Source: Planctomycetota bacterium
GTDB taxonomy: Bacteria; Planctomycetota; UBA1135; UBA2386
DNA: 64,000 nucleotides
NCBI GenBank assembly: GCA_014192625.1
Contig: BJHM01000015.1
Coordinates: forward strand, 1-64,000
Direction: 5' to 3'
Position numbers and translations under genes: made by a program. Positions 26,938 to 35,269 of the stretch are shown piece after piece. Each line of letters opens with the position of its first letter. Position 1 is the stretch's first letter. The notes under the pieces are model-generated. The model made no database searches and was not told where the DNA came from. It worked only from the letters and a program-made list of their open reading frames with translations.

Positions 26938-27918
26938 CTAGCGGCAAGCCCGCAGGGCCCTCGCGACAAACACTGGCGCCACCTTTTTGCGCCAATAGAC
27001 ATCTAGATCCGTGTTATCCATCGCTCTGGCTGGCTTCATTGCCGCAGTGCCGGCAGCGGCGATGAGTTCGTCTGTCAGCGGATTGCCAACCAGCAATCGC
27101 TCGCTGTCCGTTGCTGGAATCGCATATGAGCCCACGCCACCGAGGCGAATGTTGGCTTTTTTGACTATGCCGTCGGCATCAAACCAAAGGCACACGCCGA
27201 CCCCGAGCACTGGGAAGTCAAACGTGCCGCGGCGGCGCAATTTGAGGTAGCTCGCCTTCCAGCTCCCAGGTGCCGGCAGAATGATGCGCGTCAGCAACTC
27301 TTCTGGCTGCTTTGTCAGATATTGAATCCCGTCGTCACGGTAGAGATCGTCTGCCTTGATTCGGCGCGTGCCGAGAGGGGATACCAGCTCCACTTCGGCC
27401 TCCATCGCACAGACCACCGGCACCGTGTCGCTGCTCTGCACGGCCCAACAACGCGGACTACCCGGGGCTACCCAGCAGATGTCGCCGTCCTTCTTCATGC
27501 AGAACGAGATCGATTCGCGCCACTCATGCGTCTGGTCGTAGTAGTTGCAGCGCGTATCGAGCAGCAGGTTGCCACCGATCGTGCCCATGTTGCGCAGCAG
27601 CGGCGTCGAGATCTCGGCGATCGCATGAGCGAGCGCAGGAAAGTGCGCCTGCAGATACGGGTGCATCTCGAGCGCGGTCAAGTGCGCCATCGCGCCGATC
27701 GCCACCGAGCCGTCTTTTTGCACCTCGACAAGGTGCAACTCTTCGATGTCCTGCAACGACACGACGTGCAGCGGCGTCTGCTGACGGCGCTTCATGTTTG
27801 GATATAGATCGGTGCCACCAGCAACGAACATTGCGTCCTTGCCGTGCGCCTGCTTCAGAGCCACTGCTGCTGTGGCAGTCTTTGGCCGGTAATACGTGAA
27901 GGCTGGAAGTCGAAGCAT
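26938..27918 (-). CDS. Molybdenum hydroxylase FAD subunit with 4Fe-4S loop (4-hydroxybenzoyl-CoA reductase beta-like)
   Basis: 326 residues. Xanthine-oxidase-family FAD subunit with FVAGGTDLYPNMK and IGGNLLLDTRC. It contains the extra loop that in 4-hydroxybenzoyl-CoA reductase holds a [4Fe-4S] cluster: C124, C140, C148 and C157, at intervals 16, 8 and 9, equal to those of the Thauera HcrB cysteines. Ordinary xanthine or CO dehydrogenase subunits lack it. The complex reductively removes the phenolic hydroxyl from an aromatic acyl-CoA in the characterised case. Last gene of a small-large-medium operon; 14 bases separate it from the large subunit. Confidence 0.88.
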   Translation of the reverse strand: MLRLPAFTYYRPKTATAAVALKQAHGKDAMFVAGGTDLYPNMKRRQQTPLHVVSLQDIEELHLVEVQKDGSVAIGAMAHLTALEMHPYLQAHFPALAHAIAEISTPLLRNMGTIGGNLLLDTRCNYYDQTHEWRESISFCMKKDGDICWVAPGSPRCWAVQSSDTVPVVCAMEAEVELVSPLGTRRIKADDLYRDDGIQYLTKQPEELLTRIILPAPGSWKASYLKLRRRGTFDFPVLGVGVCLWFDADGIVKKANIRLGGVGSYAIPATDSERLLVGNPLTDELIAAAGTAAMKPARAMDNTDLDVYWRKKVAPVFVARALRACR

Positions 27919-27932
27919 GTTGGTTCCTCCGG

Positions 27933-30464
27933 TTACCTCGCAGCCTTTTTGTCGCGCTTGGGTTCATTCCACGCGGTGCCGTCACCACCCTGCCACGGCG
28001 TTTTGATCTTTAGCGAATCGCCGAAGTTGACCGGCGGCAGTTCATCGGGGCCATAGCGACCGACTTTGCCGGCTCGCTTTTGCACAAGTGCTGCGAAAAC
28101 TTTTTCGGGCGTGATCGGCACCTCATCCACGCGCACACCGACAGCATCGAAGATTGCATTGGCGACCGCGGGCATGATCGGCAGCAAAGGGCCCTGGCCG
28201 ACTTCTTTGGCACCAAAGGGACCATTCTTGTCCGGGTCCTCGACCACGTAGGTCACAACTTCAGGCATCTCCATCGTGCTCGGACTTTTGTATTCGAGCA
28301 GCGAAGGGATCTTGTGAACGAAGATCCGGTGGCCCTTGTGGCTGCGATCGCGATAGGCCATCTCCTCCATCATCGCCTCGCCAAGCCCCATATAGACCGA
28401 ACCCTCGATCTGCCCCATCGCCACCGCGGCGTTGAGCGCGCGGCCAATATCGTGCGCCATCCAGACCTTGGGCACGCGATAGATCCCGGTCTCCGGATCC
28501 ACTTCGACTTCCACCACCGTCGCGGAATAGCTGTAGCTCGGTGACGGACCGACACCGCCACCACGAAACTTAGCCGCCGACTTCGGCGGCGTGTAACTGC
28601 CGACCGTGCCGATCGTGCCAAAGCGCGATTCGGCGGCGATGACCGCGTCGGCGAACGACATTCCCTTGTCCGGGTTTTCACTGTCGAACACCCGCGCGTC
28701 GGCAAAGGTCAGTCGCGCAACCGGCACTTGCAGTTGTTCTGAAGCGCCCTTTGCCAAGATTTCCCGTGCGCGCTCGGCTGCCTGCATCGCTGCGTTGCCA
28801 GTCATCACCGTGACGCGCGAACTGTAGCTGCCCAAATCGACCGGGGTGAGGTCGGTGTCGCTTGTGACGACGCGCATCCCGAGCGGATCGATGCCGAGCA
28901 CTTCGGCAATGATCCAGGTCAGCACGGAGTCGCTGCCCTGCCCAATGTCCGTGCTGCCGCAGAACACCGTCACGAGTCCCGATCGATCGAGCTTGAGTTG
29001 CACACCGGAGTGCGGCATCCCATTCCAGTAAATCGGCAAACCTGCACCGCTGAGGTAGCTGCTGCATGCGATGCCGAGCCCGCGAATGCGACCATCGGCA
29101 GTCCGCTCTTGCAGCCCACGCCGCGTCTTCCAACCCGAACCGTCGACGACCTTGTTAATGCACTGCATAAGCCCCATCGAGCCGATCTGCAGGAAGTTTG
29201 CAGTCAGCGAATCGCGCGGCGCGAGGTTGTCGATCCGCATCTGCGCCGGGTCGAGCTTCAGGTCGCACGCGATTTTATCGAGCTGCACTTCGAGTGCGAA
29301 GCGCGGCTGCACCGTGCCATGACCACGCTTTGGCCCACACGGTGCCTTGTTGGTGAACAACCGCGCGCCACGGAAGTGGTAGTTCTCGACCGCATAGGTC
29401 ACGGTCTGCAGTGCCCCAGTATAAAAAGTGCTCGCCGTGCCGTAGCTGCCATACGCACCGCCATCGAGCAGGCTATGGAAGTCCAGCGCCTTGATGCGGC
29501 CCGTCTTGCTCACGCCGATCCGCGCATGCATCAGCACTGGGTGCCTGCCGCGGTGACAAAAGAAGACCTCTTCGCGGGTCAGCGAGATCTTGACCGGGCG
29601 GCCGGTCAACATGCTCATCTTCGCAGCGCAGATCTCATGATTGAATGGGTCGCTCTTCCCGCCAAAGCCGCCGCCATTGGGACAGGCGATGACGCGAATG
29701 TGATGCGCTGGCAACGGGTGCAGCACTCGCGCGAGCGCTTTGTGCAGGTAGTGCGGCGTCTGCGTGCTCGACCAGATCGTGAGCTTGCCGTCCTTGTCGA
29801 AGTGCGCGAGCGACGCATGCTGCTCCATTGGCAGGTGCGTATTGCCCTCGAAGAAGAACGTGTCCTCGCGGATGTGATCGCTCGCCGCAAACCCCGCCGC
29901 GAGATCGCCGAACTCGAGATTTTCAAGCCGATGAATGTTGCCACGCACGCCGTAGTCGTGAATGCGCGGCTCCTCGTGCTCAACAGCCTCTTTTATCGAA
30001 CCGATCGTGTGCAGTGGTTCGTAGTCGACCTCGACGAGGCGACACGCATCCCACGCTGCGTCTTCGGTGAGCGCCGCAATCGCTACCACCGGATCGCCAA
30101 CGAAGCGAACCTTGTCGGGGCAAAGAGCGTGCTCATCCTGACTCACCGGCAGGATGCCGAATGGGGTTGGCAGATCCTCGCCAGTCAGGATGCCCTTCAC
30201 GCCTGGCACCGCTTTGGCCTTGCTCACATCCACGCGCTTGATGCGCGCATGCGCTTGCGTGCTGCGCAGGAGCTTCATGTAAATCATGCGGGGCAACGAC
30301 AGGTCGTCCGCAAAGCGCGTGAGGCCACTCACCTTGCTGCGCGCGTCAACCTTGCGGATCGCCGTGCCAATAACCCTGAGGTCCTCTTTTTTTACGTCAT
30401 GGCGCCACTTGGCGCTGGCCTGCCCAGCTGCCGCATCAGCCAAACGCGGATCGTCAAGAACCAT
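27933..30464 (-). CDS. Molybdenum hydroxylase large (Mo-cofactor) subunit
   Basis: 843 residues from the ATG at 30464, which overlaps the small-subunit gene by 11 bases. It binds the molybdopterin cytosine dinucleotide cofactor. Visible motifs are the N-terminal a/b hammerhead (RVIGTAIRKVDARSKVSGLT), GGGFGGKSDPFNHE, TNKAPCGPKRGHGT, and GAKEVGQGPLLPIMPAVANA, where the Glu is the probable catalytic base. The PCGPKRGHG segment is typical of the HcrA branch. It acts with the adjacent FAD and 2Fe-2S subunits. The substrate is an inference from the FAD-subunit loop. Confidence 0.9.
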   Translation of the reverse strand: MVLDDPRLADAAAGQASAKWRHDVKKEDLRVIGTAIRKVDARSKVSGLTRFADDLSLPRMIYMKLLRSTQAHARIKRVDVSKAKAVPGVKGILTGEDLPTPFGILPVSQDEHALCPDKVRFVGDPVVAIAALTEDAAWDACRLVEVDYEPLHTIGSIKEAVEHEEPRIHDYGVRGNIHRLENLEFGDLAAGFAASDHIREDTFFFEGNTHLPMEQHASLAHFDKDGKLTIWSSTQTPHYLHKALARVLHPLPAHHIRVIACPNGGGFGGKSDPFNHEICAAKMSMLTGRPVKISLTREEVFFCHRGRHPVLMHARIGVSKTGRIKALDFHSLLDGGAYGSYGTASTFYTGALQTVTYAVENYHFRGARLFTNKAPCGPKRGHGTVQPRFALEVQLDKIACDLKLDPAQMRIDNLAPRDSLTANFLQIGSMGLMQCINKVVDGSGWKTRRGLQERTADGRIRGLGIACSSYLSGAGLPIYWNGMPHSGVQLKLDRSGLVTVFCGSTDIGQGSDSVLTWIIAEVLGIDPLGMRVVTSDTDLTPVDLGSYSSRVTVMTGNAAMQAAERAREILAKGASEQLQVPVARLTFADARVFDSENPDKGMSFADAVIAAESRFGTIGTVGSYTPPKSAAKFRGGGVGPSPSYSYSATVVEVEVDPETGIYRVPKVWMAHDIGRALNAAVAMGQIEGSVYMGLGEAMMEEMAYRDRSHKGHRIFVHKIPSLLEYKSPSTMEMPEVVTYVVEDPDKNGPFGAKEVGQGPLLPIMPAVANAIFDAVGVRVDEVPITPEKVFAALVQKRAGKVGRYGPDELPPVNFGDSLKIKTPWQGGDGTAWNEPKRDKKAAR

Positions 30465-30975
30465 AGATCGTCTCCCGCTTCGGCACTGGGTTCTCACCGC
30501 GCATCCGCGCCGCAGCCAACTCGACCGCCTCAAAAATCTTCAAGTAGCCCGTGCAGCGGCACAGGTTGCCGGCGAGCCCCTGCTTGATCGCCTCGCGCGA
30601 CGGACAGGGGTCGCGCGCGATCAACGCTTCTGCGGTCATCAGCAAACCTGGCGTGCAGTAGCCGCACTGTGCCGCACCAAGATCGGCGAATGCGTCCTGC
30701 AATGGGTGCAGTGCTGGGCCATCGGCGAGGCCTTCCACAGTGCGGATCTGCTGGCCTATCGCGTCCACCGCGAGCATGAGGCAACTCAACACCGGCACAC
30801 CGTTTATCTGCACAGTACACGCGCCGCACTCGCCGAGTTCGCAGCCGTGCTTCGTGCCGGTCAGTTGGAGGTCTTCGCGCAACACTTCAAGGAGCGTCCG
30901 ATGCGAAACGAATGCGCACGCCTGCTCCTCGCCATTTATGCAGAACGTGGCGAGCACCTTGCCGGGATCGATCAT
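30454..30975 (-). CDS. Molybdenum hydroxylase 2Fe-2S subunit
   Basis: 173 residues from the ATG at 30975 (MIDPGKVLATFCINGEEQAC); the longer frame upstream is not protein-like. Two [2Fe-2S] clusters are evident: the plant-type one from CELGECGAC plus the Cys of LSCLM, and the helical one from CGYC and CRC. It passes electrons between the Mo site and the FAD/4Fe-4S subunit. First gene of the operon; its end overlaps the start of the large-subunit gene. Confidence 0.92.
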   Translation of the reverse strand: MIDPGKVLATFCINGEEQACAFVSHRTLLEVLREDLQLTGTKHGCELGECGACTVQINGVPVLSCLMLAVDAIGQQIRTVEGLADGPALHPLQDAFADLGAAQCGYCTPGLLMTAEALIARDPCPSREAIKQGLAGNLCRCTGYLKIFEAVELAAARMRGENPVPKRETIYGS

Positions 30976-31450
30976 GGGGGTTTTGCACGATAGCGGGGCA
31001 ACGCAGCGCACCCAACACGAAGCTCGCATCTTGTTTACCGAATATAAAGGCCAGAGATTACCGCTTCGCCAAGCCGCATTTGCCAGCCTGGGCGAGGTCG
31101 CGTGCAAGCAATGGGGTCCATGGCGGCAGCGCGTGGCAGAAACGCACCATTCAACTAGGCGCAACTCGCACCCTTAGTGAGTTGGCACGATTTTGGCTTA
31201 GCAGCCCATCGGTGCAACCGGCGTTGCCCCCCAACGCGCCGTCGCACATGGCCGCCTATCCCTGTGATGCGCCGCTGCATTCTTATCGCACCCTTGCTGA
31301 CGAGCGCGCTAACGGGGCAGAGCATCAACCTTGCAGGCCAGTCGAGCACCATGCAAGGGGCTCCCGCGAACCGCGCAGGATTCAAAGACTAATCACCCCG
31401 CCATGCAGGAGTGGCAACAGGCGGCGGCACAAGTCGAGGGTGCGCTGCGA
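30976..31450. other. 475-base gap
   Basis: Upstream region of the molybdenum hydroxylase operon and downstream of the helicase, which is on the same strand. It must contain the operon promoter. Frames on both strands are open but show no motif, and I see no repeat or hairpin I can support. Confidence 0.45.
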
Positions 31451-32674
31451 TCAGCTAGCGGCGAGCATCGAGCGCGATGCGCCGCCGGAACGTGGGCGAC
31501 GGCCTCGACTCGACCCACCACGCAAAGCAGTACCACTGCTGCGACCGCGACCTCTTGCGGCAGGTCTTGGCGGCGGCCCACCGTCACCCGGTGCTTCGCC
31601 CTTCAAGTGGCGACGAACGGCCTCGTAAAGGTGGCGCTCGCTTGGTGCCACCAGAGAAATCGCGCGGCCCTGGCGGCCAGCACGGCCCGTGCGGCCTGAC
31701 CGGTGAATGTAGTCTTCGAGTGCGAGCGGAAAATCGTGATTGACGACCAGATCAATGTCGTCGACATCGATGCCGCGCGCCGCGACATCCGTCGCGATGA
31801 GGATGCGGGTCTTGCCACGCGAAAACGCTTGCAACACCATGTGCCGCTGCTCGGCGCCCTTGTCGCCATGGATCGAGTCCGCCGGCAGGCCAGAACGCTT
31901 CAGAATGTTGCCGAGCTTTTCACAGCCGATCTTCTTGTTGACGAAGATCAGCACCTTGCCGTGCTCGTTGACCAGCAGTCGCTCCAACAAGTCATGCTTG
32001 TCGACCACCGAGACCGCGACGAAGCGGTGATGAATCGTGGCCGGAGCCTGCGAGCGCGAGCCGATCTGGACGCGCTCGGCGTTTGGCAGGAAGTCGCCGA
32101 CCAAGGACTCCACTTCCTTTGGCATCGTCGCTGAAAACATCAGGTTTTGACGTTCTTGCGGCAACCGCACGAAAATGCGCCGGATCTGCGGCATGAAGCC
32201 CATGTCGAGCATGCGATCCGACTCGTCGAGCACCACGACCTGCACCTTCGCTAGCGTGAGGTTGCGGCGCTCGAGATGGTCGATGAGCCGGCCAGGGCAG
32301 GCGACCAGCACGTCGCAACCGCGCTTGAACGCCGACTCCTGGATCGACATGTCGACCCCGCCAAACGCGGTGCAGACCTTGAGGCCGGAGTAGGCCGCGT
32401 AGAGGCGCAAGTTTTCGGCGACCTGCACGCAGAGCTCGCGCGTCGGCACGACGATGAGTCCGCGCAAGCCGGGTTCGCCGCCGGTCAGGCGATGGAGAAT
32501 GGGCAGACCAAAGGCCGCGGTCTTGCCGCTACCGGTCTGGCCGAGGCCGATGAGGTCAAGACCCTGAAGGATCTTGGGGATGGCATGCGCCTGGATGTCG
32601 GTCGGCTCTGTATAGCCGACGTCGCGCACGCCCTTTAGGATGGGCTCGCAGAGCCCTAGGGAAGCAAACGTCAC
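31451..32674 (-). CDS. rhlE: DEAD-box RNA helicase, RhlE type
   Basis: 407 residues. ATP-dependent RNA unwinding in the cytoplasm, for example in ribosome assembly or mRNA turnover. The Q motif FASLGL...GYTEPTDIQAHAIP, Walker A GQTGSGKT, PTRELCVQ, SATMP, the HGD segment, DVAARGIDV and HRSGRTGRAG are in order. Motif II reads DESD rather than DEAD, a tolerated but uncommon variant. The C-terminus is a basic Arg/Gly-rich tail (RGRGRSSGTALRGGSSRGRR) for RNA contact. Monocistronic, as far as can be seen. Confidence 0.92.
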   Translation of the reverse strand: MTFASLGLCEPILKGVRDVGYTEPTDIQAHAIPKILQGLDLIGLGQTGSGKTAAFGLPILHRLTGGEPGLRGLIVVPTRELCVQVAENLRLYAAYSGLKVCTAFGGVDMSIQESAFKRGCDVLVACPGRLIDHLERRNLTLAKVQVVVLDESDRMLDMGFMPQIRRIFVRLPQERQNLMFSATMPKEVESLVGDFLPNAERVQIGSRSQAPATIHHRFVAVSVVDKHDLLERLLVNEHGKVLIFVNKKIGCEKLGNILKRSGLPADSIHGDKGAEQRHMVLQAFSRGKTRILIATDVAARGIDVDDIDLVVNHDFPLALEDYIHRSGRTGRAGRQGRAISLVAPSERHLYEAVRRHLKGEAPGDGGPPPRPAARGRGRSSGTALRGGSSRGRRPRSGGASRSMLAAS

Positions 32675-33029
32675 TTAGTGGATTCTCGGTCGATGACACG
32701 CTCGCAGTTGCCGCCTGGCAACCACTTTCCCCTGAGTTCTGCCGTGCAGACCGCGGGGTGTTGCAATGATCGGCATTTCGCAGGCTCAACTAGAGACCAC
32801 AGCGCCGATCCGGGCGCATTCATGACACTCCTATCCTAGTCCCGAATCGCTGCGGCTCAAGCCTCGGCGGCCTTTCAACCAACATCTCCGCATAAAAACC
32901 TGCGCCATAAACCTGCGATCCGGCCAGCAAAAACGGTCCAGCAGAAGGGTCGCAGAGAACGCCAACCGCAAGGACCGCCGCCGCGAGCCGGCCGATGGGA
33001 GCCTTGTTTATTCAGGCCCTGGCTAAAGA
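32675..33029. other. 355-base gap
   Basis: Between two minus-strand genes; it should hold the helicase promoter and the 3' end of the oxidoreductase transcript. No gene, repeat or clear hairpin seen. Confidence 0.45.
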
Positions 33030-34448
33030 CTAAACGCCCAGGCGACGCGACAGATCCGTCTGCAGCATTCGCTGTGGATCGAGCCTTTGCTTCAGCGCGC
33101 GAAACTGCTGAGTCGCGGCAGCGCCATGGACGCGCGCAAACGACGACTCAAGGAGCATCGCGTCCTTGGCGTAGTAAAAGCGGCCGCCGGCCTGCAGCAC
33201 CACTTCGGCAAGCCGCTGGCAAAGCCCCCACAGCTGCGCGCGCTTTTGCTTTTTAGTGCTGACTGCGAAGTCCATCGCCAGCGAGTAGCCGTCGACGGAA
33301 TGCGTCATCAAAAACGGGTCGGGGCGATGGCGTTTCAGCACGCCTAGGTAGGGCACCAGCTTTGCCTTCTGGCACTCCTCGATGACCGTGCGCAGCACCA
33401 GTTCGCCAGTGGCATACGGCACGAATGGCTGAAACTGGACAAGACCACCGGGCTTCGTCATCCAATGCCAGCGCGGCACGTAGTCGAGCAGGAAGTGGAA
33501 CGCGCCGTGGCTCTGCACATACGGTGAACCACGCGCCTCAAGTGGCGCGGCCTTAAACTTCGCCCAGTTGATCGCCCTGACCATGCCAAGGTTGGTAGCT
33601 GCCCACATGCCGGGCCAGAGCCAGCCCTTTGGCACGACACCGAACATCGAAGTCGGCACGTCCTGCAGTGCTGGATCAAAGTAGCGCAGCCCCTCGGGGT
33701 CCTCGCCGGGCTCAAACTGGTCGGCGCGATGCATGACACCGCAGCCCAGTGCGCGGCCGCTCGCATGCAGGTTGAGCCAAGAAACGAGGTAGTCCGCCGC
33801 GCCGCGCATATCCTCGAGAATCTGCAGGTTGTGCGCGAGGTCACGCGCCACGATCGCCGCGACCTTCAAGCGGCCCGAGTGCACGCGCTTTAGTTCGATC
33901 GTCAGCTCCGTGAAGCAACCGAGCATGCCAAAGCCGGAGATCGCGGCAAAAAAAACGTCGGCGTTCTGTTCGCGACTGCAGCGCAGTAATTCGCCTTGCG
34001 GAGTGAGCAACGTGAACGCGAGCACGCTCTCGCCGAACGTGCCCATCGCAAAGTTGTTCTTACCGTGGATGTTCATCGCCGCTGCACCGCCGCACGACAC
34101 AGCACTCGTGCCGGGCACGACCTTGGGCCACCAACCAAAGGCAATCGTGTGCTGCCAGAGTTTGCGAATCGTCACGCCGGGCTCAACGCGCGCGATGCCG
34201 CGGATCGGATCAAACGCGAGGATCTGATTCATCGCCGACAGGTCGAGGACGCGGCCACCACTCGCCAGGGCAGCGTCGCCGTAACTGCAACCACTGCCGC
34301 GCAACGCCATGGCACCACCCAAAGCGCGCACTTCGCCAAATGCATCTGCAACCTGCTCCGCCGTTGTTGGCCGCAACACTTTTGCCATGCCACCAACAGC
34401 CATGCCCCAGCCGCGCACCATCTCTTCGCGCCAGATCTTCGAGTTCAT
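33030..34448 (-). CDS. FAD-linked oxidase, DprE1-like
   Basis: 472 residues from the ATG at 34448, which starts 9 bases after the upstream stop. VAO-type FAD domain: RGSGCSYGDAALASGGRVLD and NIHGKNNFAMGTFGESVLAF, then FGMLGCFTELTIELK; the C-terminal cap ends in QRMLQTDLSRRLGV. DprE1 oxidises the 2'-hydroxyl of decaprenyl-phospho-ribose, and a partner SDR reduces it to the arabinose epimer. The adjacent SDR with a DprE2-like tail supports an epimerase pair, with an unknown sugar or polyol substrate outside actinobacteria. Sugar-lactone oxidase is an alternative. Confidence 0.78.
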   Translation of the reverse strand: MNSKIWREEMVRGWGMAVGGMAKVLRPTTAEQVADAFGEVRALGGAMALRGSGCSYGDAALASGGRVLDLSAMNQILAFDPIRGIARVEPGVTIRKLWQHTIAFGWWPKVVPGTSAVSCGGAAAMNIHGKNNFAMGTFGESVLAFTLLTPQGELLRCSREQNADVFFAAISGFGMLGCFTELTIELKRVHSGRLKVAAIVARDLAHNLQILEDMRGAADYLVSWLNLHASGRALGCGVMHRADQFEPGEDPEGLRYFDPALQDVPTSMFGVVPKGWLWPGMWAATNLGMVRAINWAKFKAAPLEARGSPYVQSHGAFHFLLDYVPRWHWMTKPGGLVQFQPFVPYATGELVLRTVIEECQKAKLVPYLGVLKRHRPDPFLMTHSVDGYSLAMDFAVSTKKQKRAQLWGLCQRLAEVVLQAGGRFYYAKDAMLLESSFARVHGAAATQQFRALKQRLDPQRMLQTDLSRRLGV

Positions 34449-34456
34449 CGCGGGCC

Positions 34457-35206
34457 TCAAATCGACAAGCGACGAAACAGAACCGAAGGAATGCAGCGGA
34501 TCACAAACATGATCAACCGCCACTTGCCTGGCACATAAACAATCGCCTTGCGCCGGTCGCGCGCATGCAGAATCAATTGTGCAGCGCGGTCAGCCGAGAT
34601 CGCGCCTTTGAGCGCAAGGCCCGCCGTCATCGGCGTCTCAACGAAACCCGGCCTTATCGTGGTGACCTGCACGCCGTGCCGCCATAGCCGATTGCGCAGC
34701 CCTTCGAGGTAGGTGTCCATCGCCGCCTTGCTGGCGTTGTAGCCCGGCCGGCCGATGCGGCCGCGATCCTGCGCGACCGAAGATATACCGACGATGCAGC
34801 CGGCCTTGCGCTGCAAAAATCGCCGCGCGGCGGCGTTGCACCATGCCATGCAGCCGAGCGCGTGAACCATTACCTGCAGCTGATCTTTGGCCAGATCAAA
34901 CTCATCGATCCGCACCAAAGGCATCACTCCCGCAGCGTAGTACAATTCGTCTACTGGACCGAGTTCTTGCTCGATTCGCGCAAACAGCGGCTCTGCTTCA
35001 TCGAGTTTGCACACGTCGTGCACGTAGGCCCGCGCCAGTGACCTGCCAATCGAATCGTCGATCTGCGCCGCCATCGCTTGCAGTTCAACTTCGCGCCGCG
35101 CAAGCAACGCCACTTTGCGCCCCTGCAACGCCAGTCGCCTTGCGATCGCAATGCCAATGCCGGATGAAGCTCCGACGACAATGCAGGTCCCGTGGCGTTT
35201 ATTCAT
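34457..35206 (-). CDS. Short-chain dehydrogenase, DprE2-like
   Basis: 249 residues from the ATG at 35206 (MNKRHGTCIVVGASSGIGIA). NAD(P)-binding GASSGIG, catalytic Ser in ISSVAQ and the YNASK dyad are intact. The C-terminus KWRLIMFVIRCIPSVLFRRL is a hydrophobic amphipathic tail resembling that of DprE2, suggesting membrane association. The neighbouring FAD oxidase overlaps none of it but follows by 8 bases, so the two probably carry out an oxidation-reduction epimerisation of a lipid-linked or lipid-like substrate. Confidence 0.82.
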   Translation of the reverse strand: MNKRHGTCIVVGASSGIGIAIARRLALQGRKVALLARREVELQAMAAQIDDSIGRSLARAYVHDVCKLDEAEPLFARIEQELGPVDELYYAAGVMPLVRIDEFDLAKDQLQVMVHALGCMAWCNAAARRFLQRKAGCIVGISSVAQDRGRIGRPGYNASKAAMDTYLEGLRNRLWRHGVQVTTIRPGFVETPMTAGLALKGAISADRAAQLILHARDRRKAIVYVPGKWRLIMFVIRCIPSVLFRRLSI

Positions 35207-35269
35207 CTTTAGCAGCCAAAGCATAGGCGAGTGCTGCGAGCATGGCAAAGGTGCGCAACTTGCCGCGCC

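Noticed and set aside
28998-30587. 529-codon plus-strand frame opposite the molybdenum hydroxylase large subunit
   Set aside because: It is antisense to a gene with full family motifs, has Arg/His/Ala-rich shadow composition, and shows no motif of its own.
31155-31628. Open frames on both strands between the molybdenum hydroxylase operon and the helicase
   Set aside because: No motif, no ribosome site, and overlap with the helicase Arg/Gly-rich tail.
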